DNA of 45,666 bases. Origin: JACJYC01 sp964558465. GTDB taxonomy: Bacteria > Bacteroidota > Bacteroidia > Chitinophagales > Saprospiraceae. A program made the translations under genes and the position numbers. Positions 15,997 to 22,636 of this stretch are shown here, piece by piece. The number at the start of each line of letters is the position of its first letter. Position 1 is the first letter of the stretch. The notes under the pieces are model-generated. The model was not told the origin of the DNA, ran no database searches, and saw nothing but the letters and a program-made list of their open reading frames with translations. The stretch is from the NCBI GenBank assembly GCA_964558465.1, contig CAZLEF010000056.1, forward strand, positions 1-45,666, read 5' to 3'.

Positions 15997-16677
15997 TCAA
16001 AAATACCGCTTCAGCTCCTCCGGCATCGCCGGCAAATCGCGGAAAACCCGGTATGCGAGATTATTTTTAGGGAAAAGGACCGCCCAACAGGTGAGAAAAA
16101 GCAGCAGGAAGTCCGTTCGGAAAGAAATATGCTGCTGGTACCATCGCTCCAGTTCGCCTTTGTAGGGCGCGATGTGCAGCTCGTAAAATTGCCGGGGCGG
16201 CAGGTCGGAATGGGACAATAAACGCTCTTCATCGCGGAAGACCACGGAGCCGATCCCGGTGATCCCGGGTTTTACGTTGTAGATCATTTCGCGCACCTGC
16301 TCCGGAAAGGCCTGGAAATCCACCTCCATCTGCGGGCGCGGCCCCACAAAACTCATTTCACCCAGAAATACGTTGATCAGTTGCGGTATTTCATTCAGTT
16401 TGCTCTTGCGCAGGTATTTGCCCACCGGCGTCACCCTCGGGTCGTCGCGCAGGGTCAGGCTGCCGGTCCCCATGTTCGGGCTGTTTTTCAACATCGTGGC
16501 AAATTTCCAGATCTTGAAATAGTGGTTTTTGTACCCCACCCGCGTCTGTTTGTACCAGACCTCGCCCTCCCCGGTCAGCCGCAACGCCAACATTAACGGC
16601 AGCAACAACGGGCTCAGTACCAGGAGGGTGATTGCCGAGGCAAACAGATCTGCAAGGTGTTTAAGTACGGGATACAT
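15997..16677 (-). CDS. Initiating sugar phosphotransferase (phosphoglycosyl transferase, PglC/WcaJ-type domain)
   Basis: A 226-residue monotopic phosphoglycosyl transferase that would move a sugar-phosphate from a nucleotide sugar to undecaprenyl phosphate at the inner membrane, the first step of the polymer. Marks are the N-terminal hydrophobic re-entrant helix (about 10-33), a basic stretch VWYKQTRVG, KLNEIPQLINVFLGEMSFVG (94-112) followed by PRP, and KPGITG. The usual Asp-Glu dyad reads Asn95-Glu96 here. The short length without a WcaJ-type N-terminal part is PglC-like. ATG at 16677 is chosen; the frame above it is repeat-coded. It is the last gene of the capsule locus. Confidence 0.88.
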   Translation of the reverse strand: MYPVLKHLADLFASAITLLVLSPLLLPLMLALRLTGEGEVWYKQTRVGYKNHYFKIWKFATMLKNSPNMGTGSLTLRDDPRVTPVGKYLRKSKLNEIPQLINVFLGEMSFVGPRPQMEVDFQAFPEQVREMIYNVKPGITGIGSVVFRDEERLLSHSDLPPRQFYELHIAPYKGELERWYQQHISFRTDFLLLFLTCWAVLFPKNNLAYRVFRDLPAMPEELKRYF

Positions 16678-16681
16678 GGGT

Positions 16682-16756
16682 GGTGGGTGGAGACTTGGTG
16701 ATTTGGAGACTTGGTGATTGGGTGAGTGGGAGACTTGGTGAGTGGGTGATGCGGTA
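16682..16756. repeat. Inverted ACTTGGTGA cluster (left flank of the four-helix-bundle gene)
   Basis: Several ACTTGGTGA-type units, the reverse complement of TCACCAAGT, are mixed with GAGTGGGAG and GGTGATTGG variants. Together with the forward cluster at 17329-17362 they bracket the four-helix-bundle gene in inverted orientation. Confidence 0.8.
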
Positions 16757-16772
16757 CAACATTCCAAATTCA

Positions 16773-16844
16773 AATTCCTGACAAATGAAAGTTTCAGATT
16801 GTTGAAAAATTTGACAAAAAGAATTGTTCATAAAATCAGGAATT
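16773..16844. repeat. 9-bp inverted repeat AATTCCTGA...TCAGGAATT
   Basis: Perfect 9-bp arms, 54 bases apart, end about 40 bases before the four-helix-bundle ATG. This AT-rich leader probably holds the gene's promoter, but no clear TAnnTTTG element is visible. Confidence 0.5.
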
Positions 16845-16885
16845 AGGATATTTGAAAATAATTTTTCACCTAAAACGCGCTCAAA

Positions 16886-17260
16886 ATGAAAAAGATCCAA
16901 ACGCACCGTGATCTGGACGTCTATCAGATCGCTTTTGAAGTAGCCATGCAGATTTTTGAAACCAGCAAAAGTTTTCCAAAAGACGAAAGGTTTTCCTTAA
17001 CGGATCAAATCCGACGTTCCTCCAGATCAGTTTGCGCTAATATCGCAGAAGCATTTCGTAAAAGGCGATACCCGGCAGCTTTTATTGGAAGGTTAAGTAT
17101 TGCGGAAGCCGAAGCCGCTGAAACCCAGGTTTGGCTTGATTTTATGCTCGAATGCCGATACGGCCCTGAAGCTTTGCATGCTGAACTTTCGACCCGCTAT
17201 GACCACATCCTTGGAAAACTGGTCATCATGATCAAACATCCTGATAATTGGAAGCTCTAA
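16886..17260 (+). CDS. Four-helix-bundle protein (23S rRNA intervening-sequence family)
   Basis: A 124-residue protein of the IVS-type four-helix-bundle family. The hallmark starts are present: HRDLDVYQIAFEVAMQIFE, then FSLTDQIRRSSRSVCANIAE, and RLSIAEAEAAETQVWLDFM, with four predicted helices. Members were first seen encoded in 23S rRNA intervening sequences, but most, as here, are free-standing; the molecular role is unknown. It is read opposite to the surrounding capsule genes, sits between the initiating transferase and the dehydratase, has its own hairpin downstream, and is bracketed by inverted TCACCAAG clusters. This makes it look like an inserted cassette rather than a capsule gene. 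Confidence 0.9.
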   Translation: MKKIQTHRDLDVYQIAFEVAMQIFETSKSFPKDERFSLTDQIRRSSRSVCANIAEAFRKRRYPAAFIGRLSIAEAEAAETQVWLDFMLECRYGPEALHAELSTRYDHILGKLVIMIKHPDNWKL

Positions 17261-17268
17261 TTGCTAAC

Positions 17269-17305
17269 TCCGCCATAGATTCTAAAAATTCCAATCTATG
17301 GCGGA
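17269..17305 (+). terminator. Strong hairpin after the four-helix-bundle gene
   Basis: Perfect 13-bp arms TCCGCCATAGATT and AATCTATGGCGGA with an 11-base loop begin eight bases after the stop codon. There is no T-run after the stem. It may end or stabilise the transcript, or belong to the mobile cassette. Confidence 0.65.
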
Positions 17306-17328
17306 CTCTCCCTCTCCCCCTCTCCCCG

Positions 17329-17362
17329 TCACCAAGTCACCCAATCACCAAGTCACCAAGTC
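17329..17362. repeat. Forward TCACCAAG cluster (right flank of the four-helix-bundle gene)
   Basis: Four TCACCAAG/TCACCCAA units precede the 3' end of the dehydratase gene. It is the inverted partner of the cluster at 16682-16756 and has the same unit as the long array at the window start. Confidence 0.85.
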
Positions 17363-17368
17363 CCCCCC

Positions 17369-18568
17369 TCACATCCGCCCATCCAGCCCCCTCCCGGTCT
17401 CCAGGTGTCCGAATTCCGGGATGAACCGCGCCATCGCCGCCACAATCCGGGCCTTATCCAGATTCTCTACCGCAAACAGGGTTTTTAGTTCGCGGAAAAG
17501 CTGGTCGATCTCCGCCCGGCTTTTGGCCCCTCTTGCAGGGATCACTCCCAATGCGGCAAACCGCCCGAGGTCCGGCATTTCGGTCTCTGTATAGAACTCT
17601 TCCCAGGGTTTTTCACCAGAAGTGTCGGAATCAAAGAAATAAACGGGGTATTGGCCGGAAGGTTGCCCCGACCGTTGCCGGGCCTCTTCCTCGCTTTTGC
17701 ACTCGAACAATTCCAACCCAAGGGCGGCGATATATCTCCGGGTAATGTCTTCAAAGGAAACAAGGTCCGTTTCCGGGTCCATTTTGGGAAAAAAGACCTC
17801 GCCCGGCCGGCCCAGCATGCAGGCAAGCAGGCAGAGTTCTCCCGATTCCTGCGGTGAGACAAAATACCGCCGGATACCTCGTGGCACGGACAGCGGCTGG
17901 CCTTTGGCCATACGTTCCAGGAACCCGGCCAGCAGGCTGCCGTTGGAAAAGGCCACATTGGCAAACCGCGCCGTCGATACCGGCAATTCGTCCGCATACG
18001 ACAGGATCACCTCCTCCATCAATTTTTTGCTCGCGCCCATGAGGTTTACCGGGTTGGCGGCCTTGTCGGTGGAAACGCAGAAAAAATGCCGCGGCGGCCG
18101 TTCACACAAAAGATCCAGTAATCCCTTGGCTCTGAACACGTTATTATCGAACATGGCTTCCACGGAGAAGGCGTCTTTTTCGCTGCGCACGTGTTTGTGG
18201 GCCGCAAAATTGGCTACTATGTCAAACGGCCCCGCATGCCGGAACATTTTGCCGAATACCGGATCCCCGAAATTAATGGGGTAGGTGAGGAACTCGTCCG
18301 GGATGTACTGCCCGGGGGTGCTGCGCAGGTCGCGTACCAGTTCCGTCAGGCCGTTCTCGTTGATGTCGGCCACGTATAACCGCCCGGGCCGGTAGGGGAG
18401 CAGGGCTTTGATGAACGCGCTGCCGATGCTGCCTGCCCCTCCGATGACCAGTACGGAGCGGCCCTGGATTTCCTGGTGTAAATCTCGGGCATGGGCCTCC
18501 AGGTCGGCTTTCAGGAGGCTTTCGGGCCGGCGGGTGATATGGGTTTGGATGAAGTGGGAGATATTCAT
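17369..18568 (-). CDS. UDP-sugar 4,6-dehydratase-like SDR (CapD/FlaA1/PglF family)
   Basis: A 399-residue extended short-chain dehydrogenase. The NAD-binding start is VLVIGGAGSIGSAF (about 39-52), and the active-site block reads STDKAANPVNLMGASKKLME (about 191-210), as in PglF/FlaA1 enzymes where Asp-Lys of STDKA act and the SDR Tyr is replaced by Met. ANFAAHKHVRSEKD is also typical. The expected reaction is UDP-GlcNAc (or related) to the 4-keto-6-deoxy sugar. There are no membrane spans, so it is the short soluble type. It is paired functionally with the DegT aminotransferase upstream and the initiating transferase downstream. The DUF559 element separates it from the aminotransferase. Confidence 0.85.
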   Translation of the reverse strand: MNISHFIQTHITRRPESLLKADLEAHARDLHQEIQGRSVLVIGGAGSIGSAFIKALLPYRPGRLYVADINENGLTELVRDLRSTPGQYIPDEFLTYPINFGDPVFGKMFRHAGPFDIVANFAAHKHVRSEKDAFSVEAMFDNNVFRAKGLLDLLCERPPRHFFCVSTDKAANPVNLMGASKKLMEEVILSYADELPVSTARFANVAFSNGSLLAGFLERMAKGQPLSVPRGIRRYFVSPQESGELCLLACMLGRPGEVFFPKMDPETDLVSFEDITRRYIAALGLELFECKSEEEARQRSGQPSGQYPVYFFDSDTSGEKPWEEFYTETEMPDLGRFAALGVIPARGAKSRAEIDQLFRELKTLFAVENLDKARIVAAMARFIPEFGHLETGRGLDGRM

Positions 18569-18743
18569 TATTTGGATCCCAGAATTGGAAAGATAAAATG
18601 GAAATCGGATATTGGGAAAAATATTTTAATAGTCAGAAGTGTGTTGATTATACGGCGTACGCTTTCCCCGTTGGGCGCCTGCGCTAATGCTTCGCTGATA
18701 GCGTGCGGGGCGATCAGTTCCTTTATTTACCCGGAATCAACGT

Positions 18744-18781
18744 GTTACGTTATCCCCCGCTGGCGGGGGTAGGGGGTGGAA
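18744..18781 (+). repeat. Left terminal inverted repeat of the DUF559 cassette
   Basis: A 38-bp arm reading GTTACGTTAT, then CCCCCGCTGGCGGGGG, then TAGGGGGTGGAA. A GTG inside it (18776) is in frame with the DUF559 gene. Confidence 0.9.
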
Positions 18782-18796
18782 AAATCACAAAAAAAT

Positions 18797-19213
18797 ATGG
18801 ACCGTGCATCATGTCAAAACAATTTTCACTATAATAAACAACTACAACCACTTGCGAATGCTCTCCGAAAAAGCATGACAAAAAGTGAGGCATGCATGTG
18901 GAAATATGTCTTATCCGGTCGACGGATAAAAGGCTATCAATTCAGACGTCAAAGACCCGTATTGAATTATATTGCTGATTTTATGTGCCCTGAATTAATG
19001 TTGATTATAGAAATTGACGGAATTACACATGATGATGAAATCGCTGTTTTAAAGGATAAAAAACGGGATTTGGATTTAGAAGCTATTGGTTTTACCGTTC
19101 TAAGGTTTTCTAGTTGGGAGGTCCTTAATAGAATACCTGAAGTTGGCTGCATGGTTTTAAAATGGATTGAGGAAAATACGGGAACATCACCGTCGGGGAA
19201 TTCCACCCCCTAA
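18797..19213 (+). CDS. DUF559-family PD-(D/E)XK endonuclease-like protein
   Basis: A 138-residue protein of the DUF559 (Vsr/very-short-patch-repair-like) family. Visible marks are NNFHYNKQLQPLANALRK, MTKSEACMWKYVL (Glu31), YQFRRQRPVLNYIADFMCP (Asp61), LIIEIDG (Glu72, Asp74) and GFTVLRFSS near the end. These fit the E...D...E-x-D/K nuclease core. The stop codon TAA lies inside the right terminal inverted repeat, and a possible GTG start lies inside the left one (adding seven residues); I prefer the ATG. Family members are abundant orphan genes in Bacteroidota. Cleavage activity and role in element movement are unproven. Confidence 0.88.
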   Translation: MDRASCQNNFHYNKQLQPLANALRKSMTKSEACMWKYVLSGRRIKGYQFRRQRPVLNYIADFMCPELMLIIEIDGITHDDEIAVLKDKKRDLDLEAIGFTVLRFSSWEVLNRIPEVGCMVLKWIEENTGTSPSGNSTP

Positions 19214-19239
19214 CCCCCGCCGGCGGGGGATAACGTAAC
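19201..19239 (-). repeat. Right terminal inverted repeat of the DUF559 cassette
   Basis: A 39-bp arm, the reverse complement of the left arm with one extra T. It contains the stop codons of two convergent genes: TAA of the DUF559 gene and TAG of the DegT aminotransferase. Confidence 0.9.
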
Positions 19240-20445
19240 CAACGGAAGGATTCCCATTACTGCATCCCGCACCACTTCCACAACATACCCCAGTTCCTCC
19301 TCCGTCAACCCATTATACACCGGTAGCGTGATCTCATTCCGGTACAACTCATAAGTCTTCGGGTAATCCTCCATGCGGTAACCCAGGTTGCGGAACAAGG
19401 TGAGCATCGCCATCGGGATATAATGCACATTCACACCCACGCCCCGTTCGGAGATGCGCCGGATGATCTCGTCGCGGTCAGCCTCCGAAGCGCCGCCGAT
19501 CCGCAGCAGGTAGAGGTGGCGCGACGACTCGCGTTGGGCGTCCGAAAGGGTAGGGCGGAGCGCCCATTCTGCACCTTCAAAGGCCGACTGGTAAAAATCA
19601 GTGATCCGTTTGCGGTCGGGCAGCAATTCCTGAGTGTAACGCCGGATCTGCGCCAGTCCGATCGCCGCACATATATCCGGCAGATTGCACTTCAGCCCCT
19701 GGTCGATGATATCGTAGCGCCAGGCCCCCGGCTGGTTTTTCTCAAACGCGCTTTTAGTCTGGCCGTTCAGCGCAAAAGCTTTCAGGAACTTGTATTCTGC
19801 TGCCGCATCAAAGGGCGGCGGCAAATGCAGGCAAACGGCCCCACCCTCGCCCGTGGTCACGTTTTTGACGGAGTGGAAGGAGAACACCGTAATATCCGCC
19901 AGGACGCCTGAAGGCCGGCCTTTGTATGTGGCCCCGATGGAATGCGCCGCATCCGCCAGCACCAGGGGCCTGCCCAGCATTTCCTGCCGCGGGTGAGCGG
20001 GTTGGAACGGCGCGGCCTTCAGAACCTGGAAAATGGCGTCGTAGTCGCAGGGCAGTCCGCCGATATCGACCGGGATCACCGCCTTGGTACGCGGCGTAAG
20101 GGCCTGCGCCAGCTTGCCGGGGTCGAGGTTGAAGTCGTCGCCGACGTCCACCATCACAACGCGTGCGCCGAGGTTGAGGGCGCAAAGCGCCGTGGCGCTG
20201 TACGTATAGGCGGGGATGATCACCTCGTCGCCCGGGCCGACGCCGAACCAGCGCAGGGCCAGCATCGCCCCGGATGTCCAGGAATTGACGGCAACCACCG
20301 CCGGGGCGCCGCTGATCCTGCGGATTTCTTCTTCCAGTTGCAGGACTTTCGGGCCGCTGGTGAGCCAACCGGTGTTGGTCAGGCAGTCCATTACCTCGTC
20401 GATGACGGGTTGGTCGATCAGGGGGAGGGAGAAGGGGATTTTCAT
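19210..20445 (-). CDS. DegT/DnrJ/EryC1/StrS-family sugar aminotransferase
   Basis: A 411-residue PLP-dependent aminotransferase that would aminate a keto-sugar nucleotide. Marks are GWLTSGPKV near the N-terminus, the PLP-phosphate region AVNSWTSGAMLAL, LADAAHSIGA (Asp binding the pyridine), Schiff-base Lys in FSFHSVKNVTTGEGG, and VHYIPMAML. With the 4,6-dehydratase-like SDR this resembles PglF/PglE (bacillosamine) or the B. fragilis AATGal route; with the WlbA-like enzyme a WbpE-type role is an alternative. The last residues VTLSPAGGG are encoded by the DUF559 cassette inverted repeat, so the native C-terminus seems replaced. Confidence 0.9.
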   Translation of the reverse strand: MKIPFSLPLIDQPVIDEVMDCLTNTGWLTSGPKVLQLEEEIRRISGAPAVVAVNSWTSGAMLALRWFGVGPGDEVIIPAYTYSATALCALNLGARVVMVDVGDDFNLDPGKLAQALTPRTKAVIPVDIGGLPCDYDAIFQVLKAAPFQPAHPRQEMLGRPLVLADAAHSIGATYKGRPSGVLADITVFSFHSVKNVTTGEGGAVCLHLPPPFDAAAEYKFLKAFALNGQTKSAFEKNQPGAWRYDIIDQGLKCNLPDICAAIGLAQIRRYTQELLPDRKRITDFYQSAFEGAEWALRPTLSDAQRESSRHLYLLRIGGASEADRDEIIRRISERGVGVNVHYIPMAMLTLFRNLGYRMEDYPKTYELYRNEITLPVYNGLTEEELGYVVEVVRDAVMGILPLVTLSPAGGG

Positions 20446-20537
20446 GTTTGGCGCTTCGCGTTTGGGGTTGCTTCGCCCGCCGTAGCTGCGCCCTAAAGCG
20501 CGGCGAAGGAGGGTTTGATGCTTCGCGTTTGGGGTTG

Positions 20538-20930
20538 TTTGGCCACGCTGGGGCGTGGTTTGGGGTTGTTTGGAGTTTCAGTTCCTCGATTCTTCGGTTC
20601 CTCGGTTCCTCGATTCTTTAGTTTGGAGTGGNNNNNNNNNNNNNNNNNNNNNNNNNNNNNNNNNNNNNNNNNNNNNNNNNNNNNNNNNNNNNNNNNNNNN
20701 NNNNNNNNNNNNNNNNNNNNNNNNNNNNNNNTTTGGCCACGCTGGGGCGTGGTTTGGGGTTGTTTGGAGTTTCAGTTCCTCGGTTCTTCGATTCCTCGGT
20801 TCCTCGATTCTTTAGTTTGGAGTGGTTTGGCCACGCTGGGGCGTGGTTTGGGGTTGTTTGGAGTTTCAGTTCCTCGGTTCCTCGATTCCTCGATTCCTCG
20901 ATTCTTCAGTTTGGGGTTTGGAGTTTGGGG
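20538..20930. repeat. 94-bp tandem repeat interrupted by the gap
   Basis: Units begin TTTGGCCACGCTGGGGCG, contain GGTTGTTTGGAGTTTC and a sub-array of 8-bp TTCCTCGR, and end TTTAGTTTGGAGTGG. One unit (20538-20631) ends at the first N; two more start at 20732 and 20826. The frame through the units has no stop and could be mistaken for a gene, but codes only low-complexity protein. Just upstream (20446-20537) are two copies of GCTTCGCGTTTGGGGTTG and a hairpin. No gene is supported in 20446-21049. Confidence 0.9.
20632..20731. other. Assembly gap of exactly 100 N
   Basis: A conventional scaffold gap starting precisely at a repeat-unit boundary and ending at the start of the next unit. Unit number and real length are undetermined. 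Confidence 0.97.
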
Positions 20931-20932
20931 TT

Positions 20933-21046
20933 GTTTGTTATTGTTCATTGTAGTTCATGGTTGTTGGGGCGCCGGCAGCATAACAATAATCCCGAAGGGA
21001 TGCCTTTGGCATAAGCAATAATGAACCATAATGAACGATCATAAAC
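20933..21046. repeat. Inverted arms of 10-bp GTTCATTRTR-type units, copy 2
   Basis: The left arm (20933-20965) has units GTTTGTTATT, GTTCATTGTA and GTTCATGGTT. The right arm (21017-21046) has the reverse-complement units. The loop holds an ATCCCGAAGGGAT hairpin. It has the same architecture as 14297-14395 and abuts the stop of the acetyltransferase gene, so it may end that transcript. Confidence 0.75.
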
Positions 21047-21049
21047 TAT

Positions 21050-21706
21050 TTAAAACCGTTCGTTCAGCTCCCGAAACATCTGCAACCCCTGCCCTGCAGT
21101 TTTACCTGCGGTCCAACCATTGCGGGTGTAGGCGCGGATGGCCTGCAGGTTGTCTTTTTCTACGGTGAGCCCCATGCGGGTGCAGCCCATTTCGCGGGCG
21201 CGGCGTTCAAACTCCTGCAGGAGCAGGGAACCGTAACCTTTGCCCTGAAAGGCGGGATCGACGCCGATGACGACGAGACCGGCGGTTTTTTCTTTCGGGG
21301 TTTCGCGGGTTTGAGTCGCGGAGGGACCGGCAACCGGTTGAGGCGGAAAAAAACGGTACCGGATATTCCGGAAAATGAACTTGAAATTGCCCCGGATCCT
21401 GGGGTGGAAAACCAACCAGGGGCGAAGCAGCAACGCCTTCAGGCCTTCCCGGAACGCGTACTGGGTCATGCCCGAACTGGAACCGTAGGGCTCGCCCATC
21501 CGCACAAAACCGCCGCAATACCCCACTACCTGCCCTTCTTCCTCCAGGTGGAAGAGGAATTTATTGGGGGCGGTAAGGTACCACTCGAGGGTTTTGGCGG
21601 TGTAGGTGGGGCCGAGCATGGAGGTGAGGCTGGTGGGAAAGGCTTTTCTGTGGCATTTTGAAATACCCGGCAAATTTTTTTGCTGAGAATTTATTACCGG
21701 ATTCAT
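21050..21706 (-). CDS. GNAT-family N-acetyltransferase
   Basis: A 218-residue acetyl-CoA-dependent acetyltransferase. The cofactor loop is VDPAFQGKGYGSLLLQEF (about 150-167), and GLTVEKDNLQAIRAYTRNGW (about 180-199) supplies the C-terminal motif. An insertion of about 60 residues rich in Arg and Phe (residues 85-140) splits the N-terminal half. It overlaps the GT2 gene by four bases (ATGA) and is the last of an uninterrupted run, so an acyl-modifying role on a locus sugar is likely but inferred; it is not the PglD left-handed beta-helix type. Confidence 0.85.
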   Translation of the reverse strand: MNPVINSQQKNLPGISKCHRKAFPTSLTSMLGPTYTAKTLEWYLTAPNKFLFHLEEEGQVVGYCGGFVRMGEPYGSSSGMTQYAFREGLKALLLRPWLVFHPRIRGNFKFIFRNIRYRFFPPQPVAGPSATQTRETPKEKTAGLVVIGVDPAFQGKGYGSLLLQEFERRAREMGCTRMGLTVEKDNLQAIRAYTRNGWTAGKTAGQGLQMFRELNERF

Positions 21707-22635
21707 GAAAATTTAAAAATGCCATTTAAAAATCCCAATCCATATGCAAAATGCAGAACAAAAAATGCAGTCATCACCAGAACAGGGTTTGCTGTACAGC
21801 GCAAACTGGAATAAAGGGATAGAAACAAATAAATAATAAACGGAATCAATAAAAATGGCTGAAAAATTGAAAATGGAATCAGAATCAGATACAAAACAAA
21901 AAACACCGGCGCCAAATGCCGAAGTTTCACCACTTTTCCTATTTTTTTGATCACCAAAGGTTTATAATATCCATATTGATAGTATTGCCGAAAAAGGGCT
22001 TTAAAGGAATCTCTTACAAAATAACGGCAATGAATATTGGATGATTGAAATATCTTGCCGCCTTTTTTTAATATTCTGTAATTAAATTCATCATCCTGGT
22101 TCCTGACCAAATCTTCATCAAAAAAACCAAATCGATCAAACGCTTCCCTTTTCCAGAATCCGAATGGAACGGTTTCAACAAATGCGTCGGTTTGCAGTGT
22201 CCTAAAACTGGCGCCCCCCACTCCGAATTTTGAAGACATGGCGCACGCAATGGCTTGACCTGCGGCTCCTTTTCCTACCGAATGAATAAATCCGCCCACA
22301 TTGTCGGCATCGCTCTTTTGAATGGCGTGCAAACAGGCCTCAAAATAGGTGGCCGGGTATTCGGCATGTGCGTCCAACCGGGCTATGTACTGGCCGCGGC
22401 ACAAGGGAATTGCCTTATTTAACCCAAAGGCTACAAATTTTTCTGGGTTTTGCACAAGCCGGATATTTTCCGAACCCTTTTGGTATTCCAGGATCAATTC
22501 GGTCGAACCGTCCGTCGATCCACCGTCAATTAAAAACAATTCTTTATCGGCGGGTTCGGACTGATTGAAAAACTCGATCAAGCCGGGCAAATAGGCAACT
22601 TCGTTATACACCGGACAAATAACGCTGATTACCAT
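21703..22635 (-). CDS. Family 2 glycosyltransferase with C-terminal membrane spans
   Basis: A 310-residue GT-A enzyme. The nucleotide-sugar site opens with ISVICPVYNEV, then LIDGGSTDGSTE (about 36-47) and ARLDAHAEYP (about 88-97) at the metal position; acceptor-side motifs include NQDDEFNYRIL. Two hydrophobic segments at about 245-270 and 285-305 anchor it to the inner membrane, as in ExoA-like succinoglycan transferases. The ATG at 22635 follows the upstream gene's stop by one base; a TTG three codons earlier is possible. Confidence 0.9.
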   Translation of the reverse strand: MVISVICPVYNEVAYLPGLIEFFNQSEPADKELFLIDGGSTDGSTELILEYQKGSENIRLVQNPEKFVAFGLNKAIPLCRGQYIARLDAHAEYPATYFEACLHAIQKSDADNVGGFIHSVGKGAAGQAIACAMSSKFGVGGASFRTLQTDAFVETVPFGFWKREAFDRFGFFDEDLVRNQDDEFNYRILKKGGKIFQSSNIHCRYFVRDSFKALFRQYYQYGYYKPLVIKKIGKVVKLRHLAPVFFVLYLILIPFSIFQPFLLIPFIIYLFLSLYSSLRCTANPVLVMTAFFVLHFAYGLGFLNGIFKFS

Positions 22636-22636
22636 T

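Larger units (their letters stand above)
18744..19239 (+). mobile_element. DUF559 gene cassette with 38/39-bp terminal inverted repeats
   Basis: A 496-bp unit begins with GTTACGTTATCCCCCGC and ends with its reverse complement; the arms (38 and 39 bp) differ by one C/T change and one missing T. Each arm also contains its own short palindrome CCCCCGCYGGCGGGGG. The sequence CAACG occurs just outside both ends (18738-18742, one base away, and 19240-19244), a possible 5-bp target duplication. The only gene inside is a DUF559 nuclease read against the capsule operon. No transposase is present. A mobile or once-mobile unit is inferred. Confidence 0.7.

Noticed and set aside
18744..19239. Classical insertion sequence
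   Set aside because: There is no DDE, HUH or serine recombinase; the only gene is a DUF559 nuclease-like protein, so I describe it as a cassette with inverted repeats and not an IS.
20515..21021. Protein-coding gene across the 94-bp repeats
   Set aside because: The frame is open only because the repeat unit lacks stops; it runs through the N gap and codes low-complexity FGVSVPRFLDSS-type peptide with no start context.
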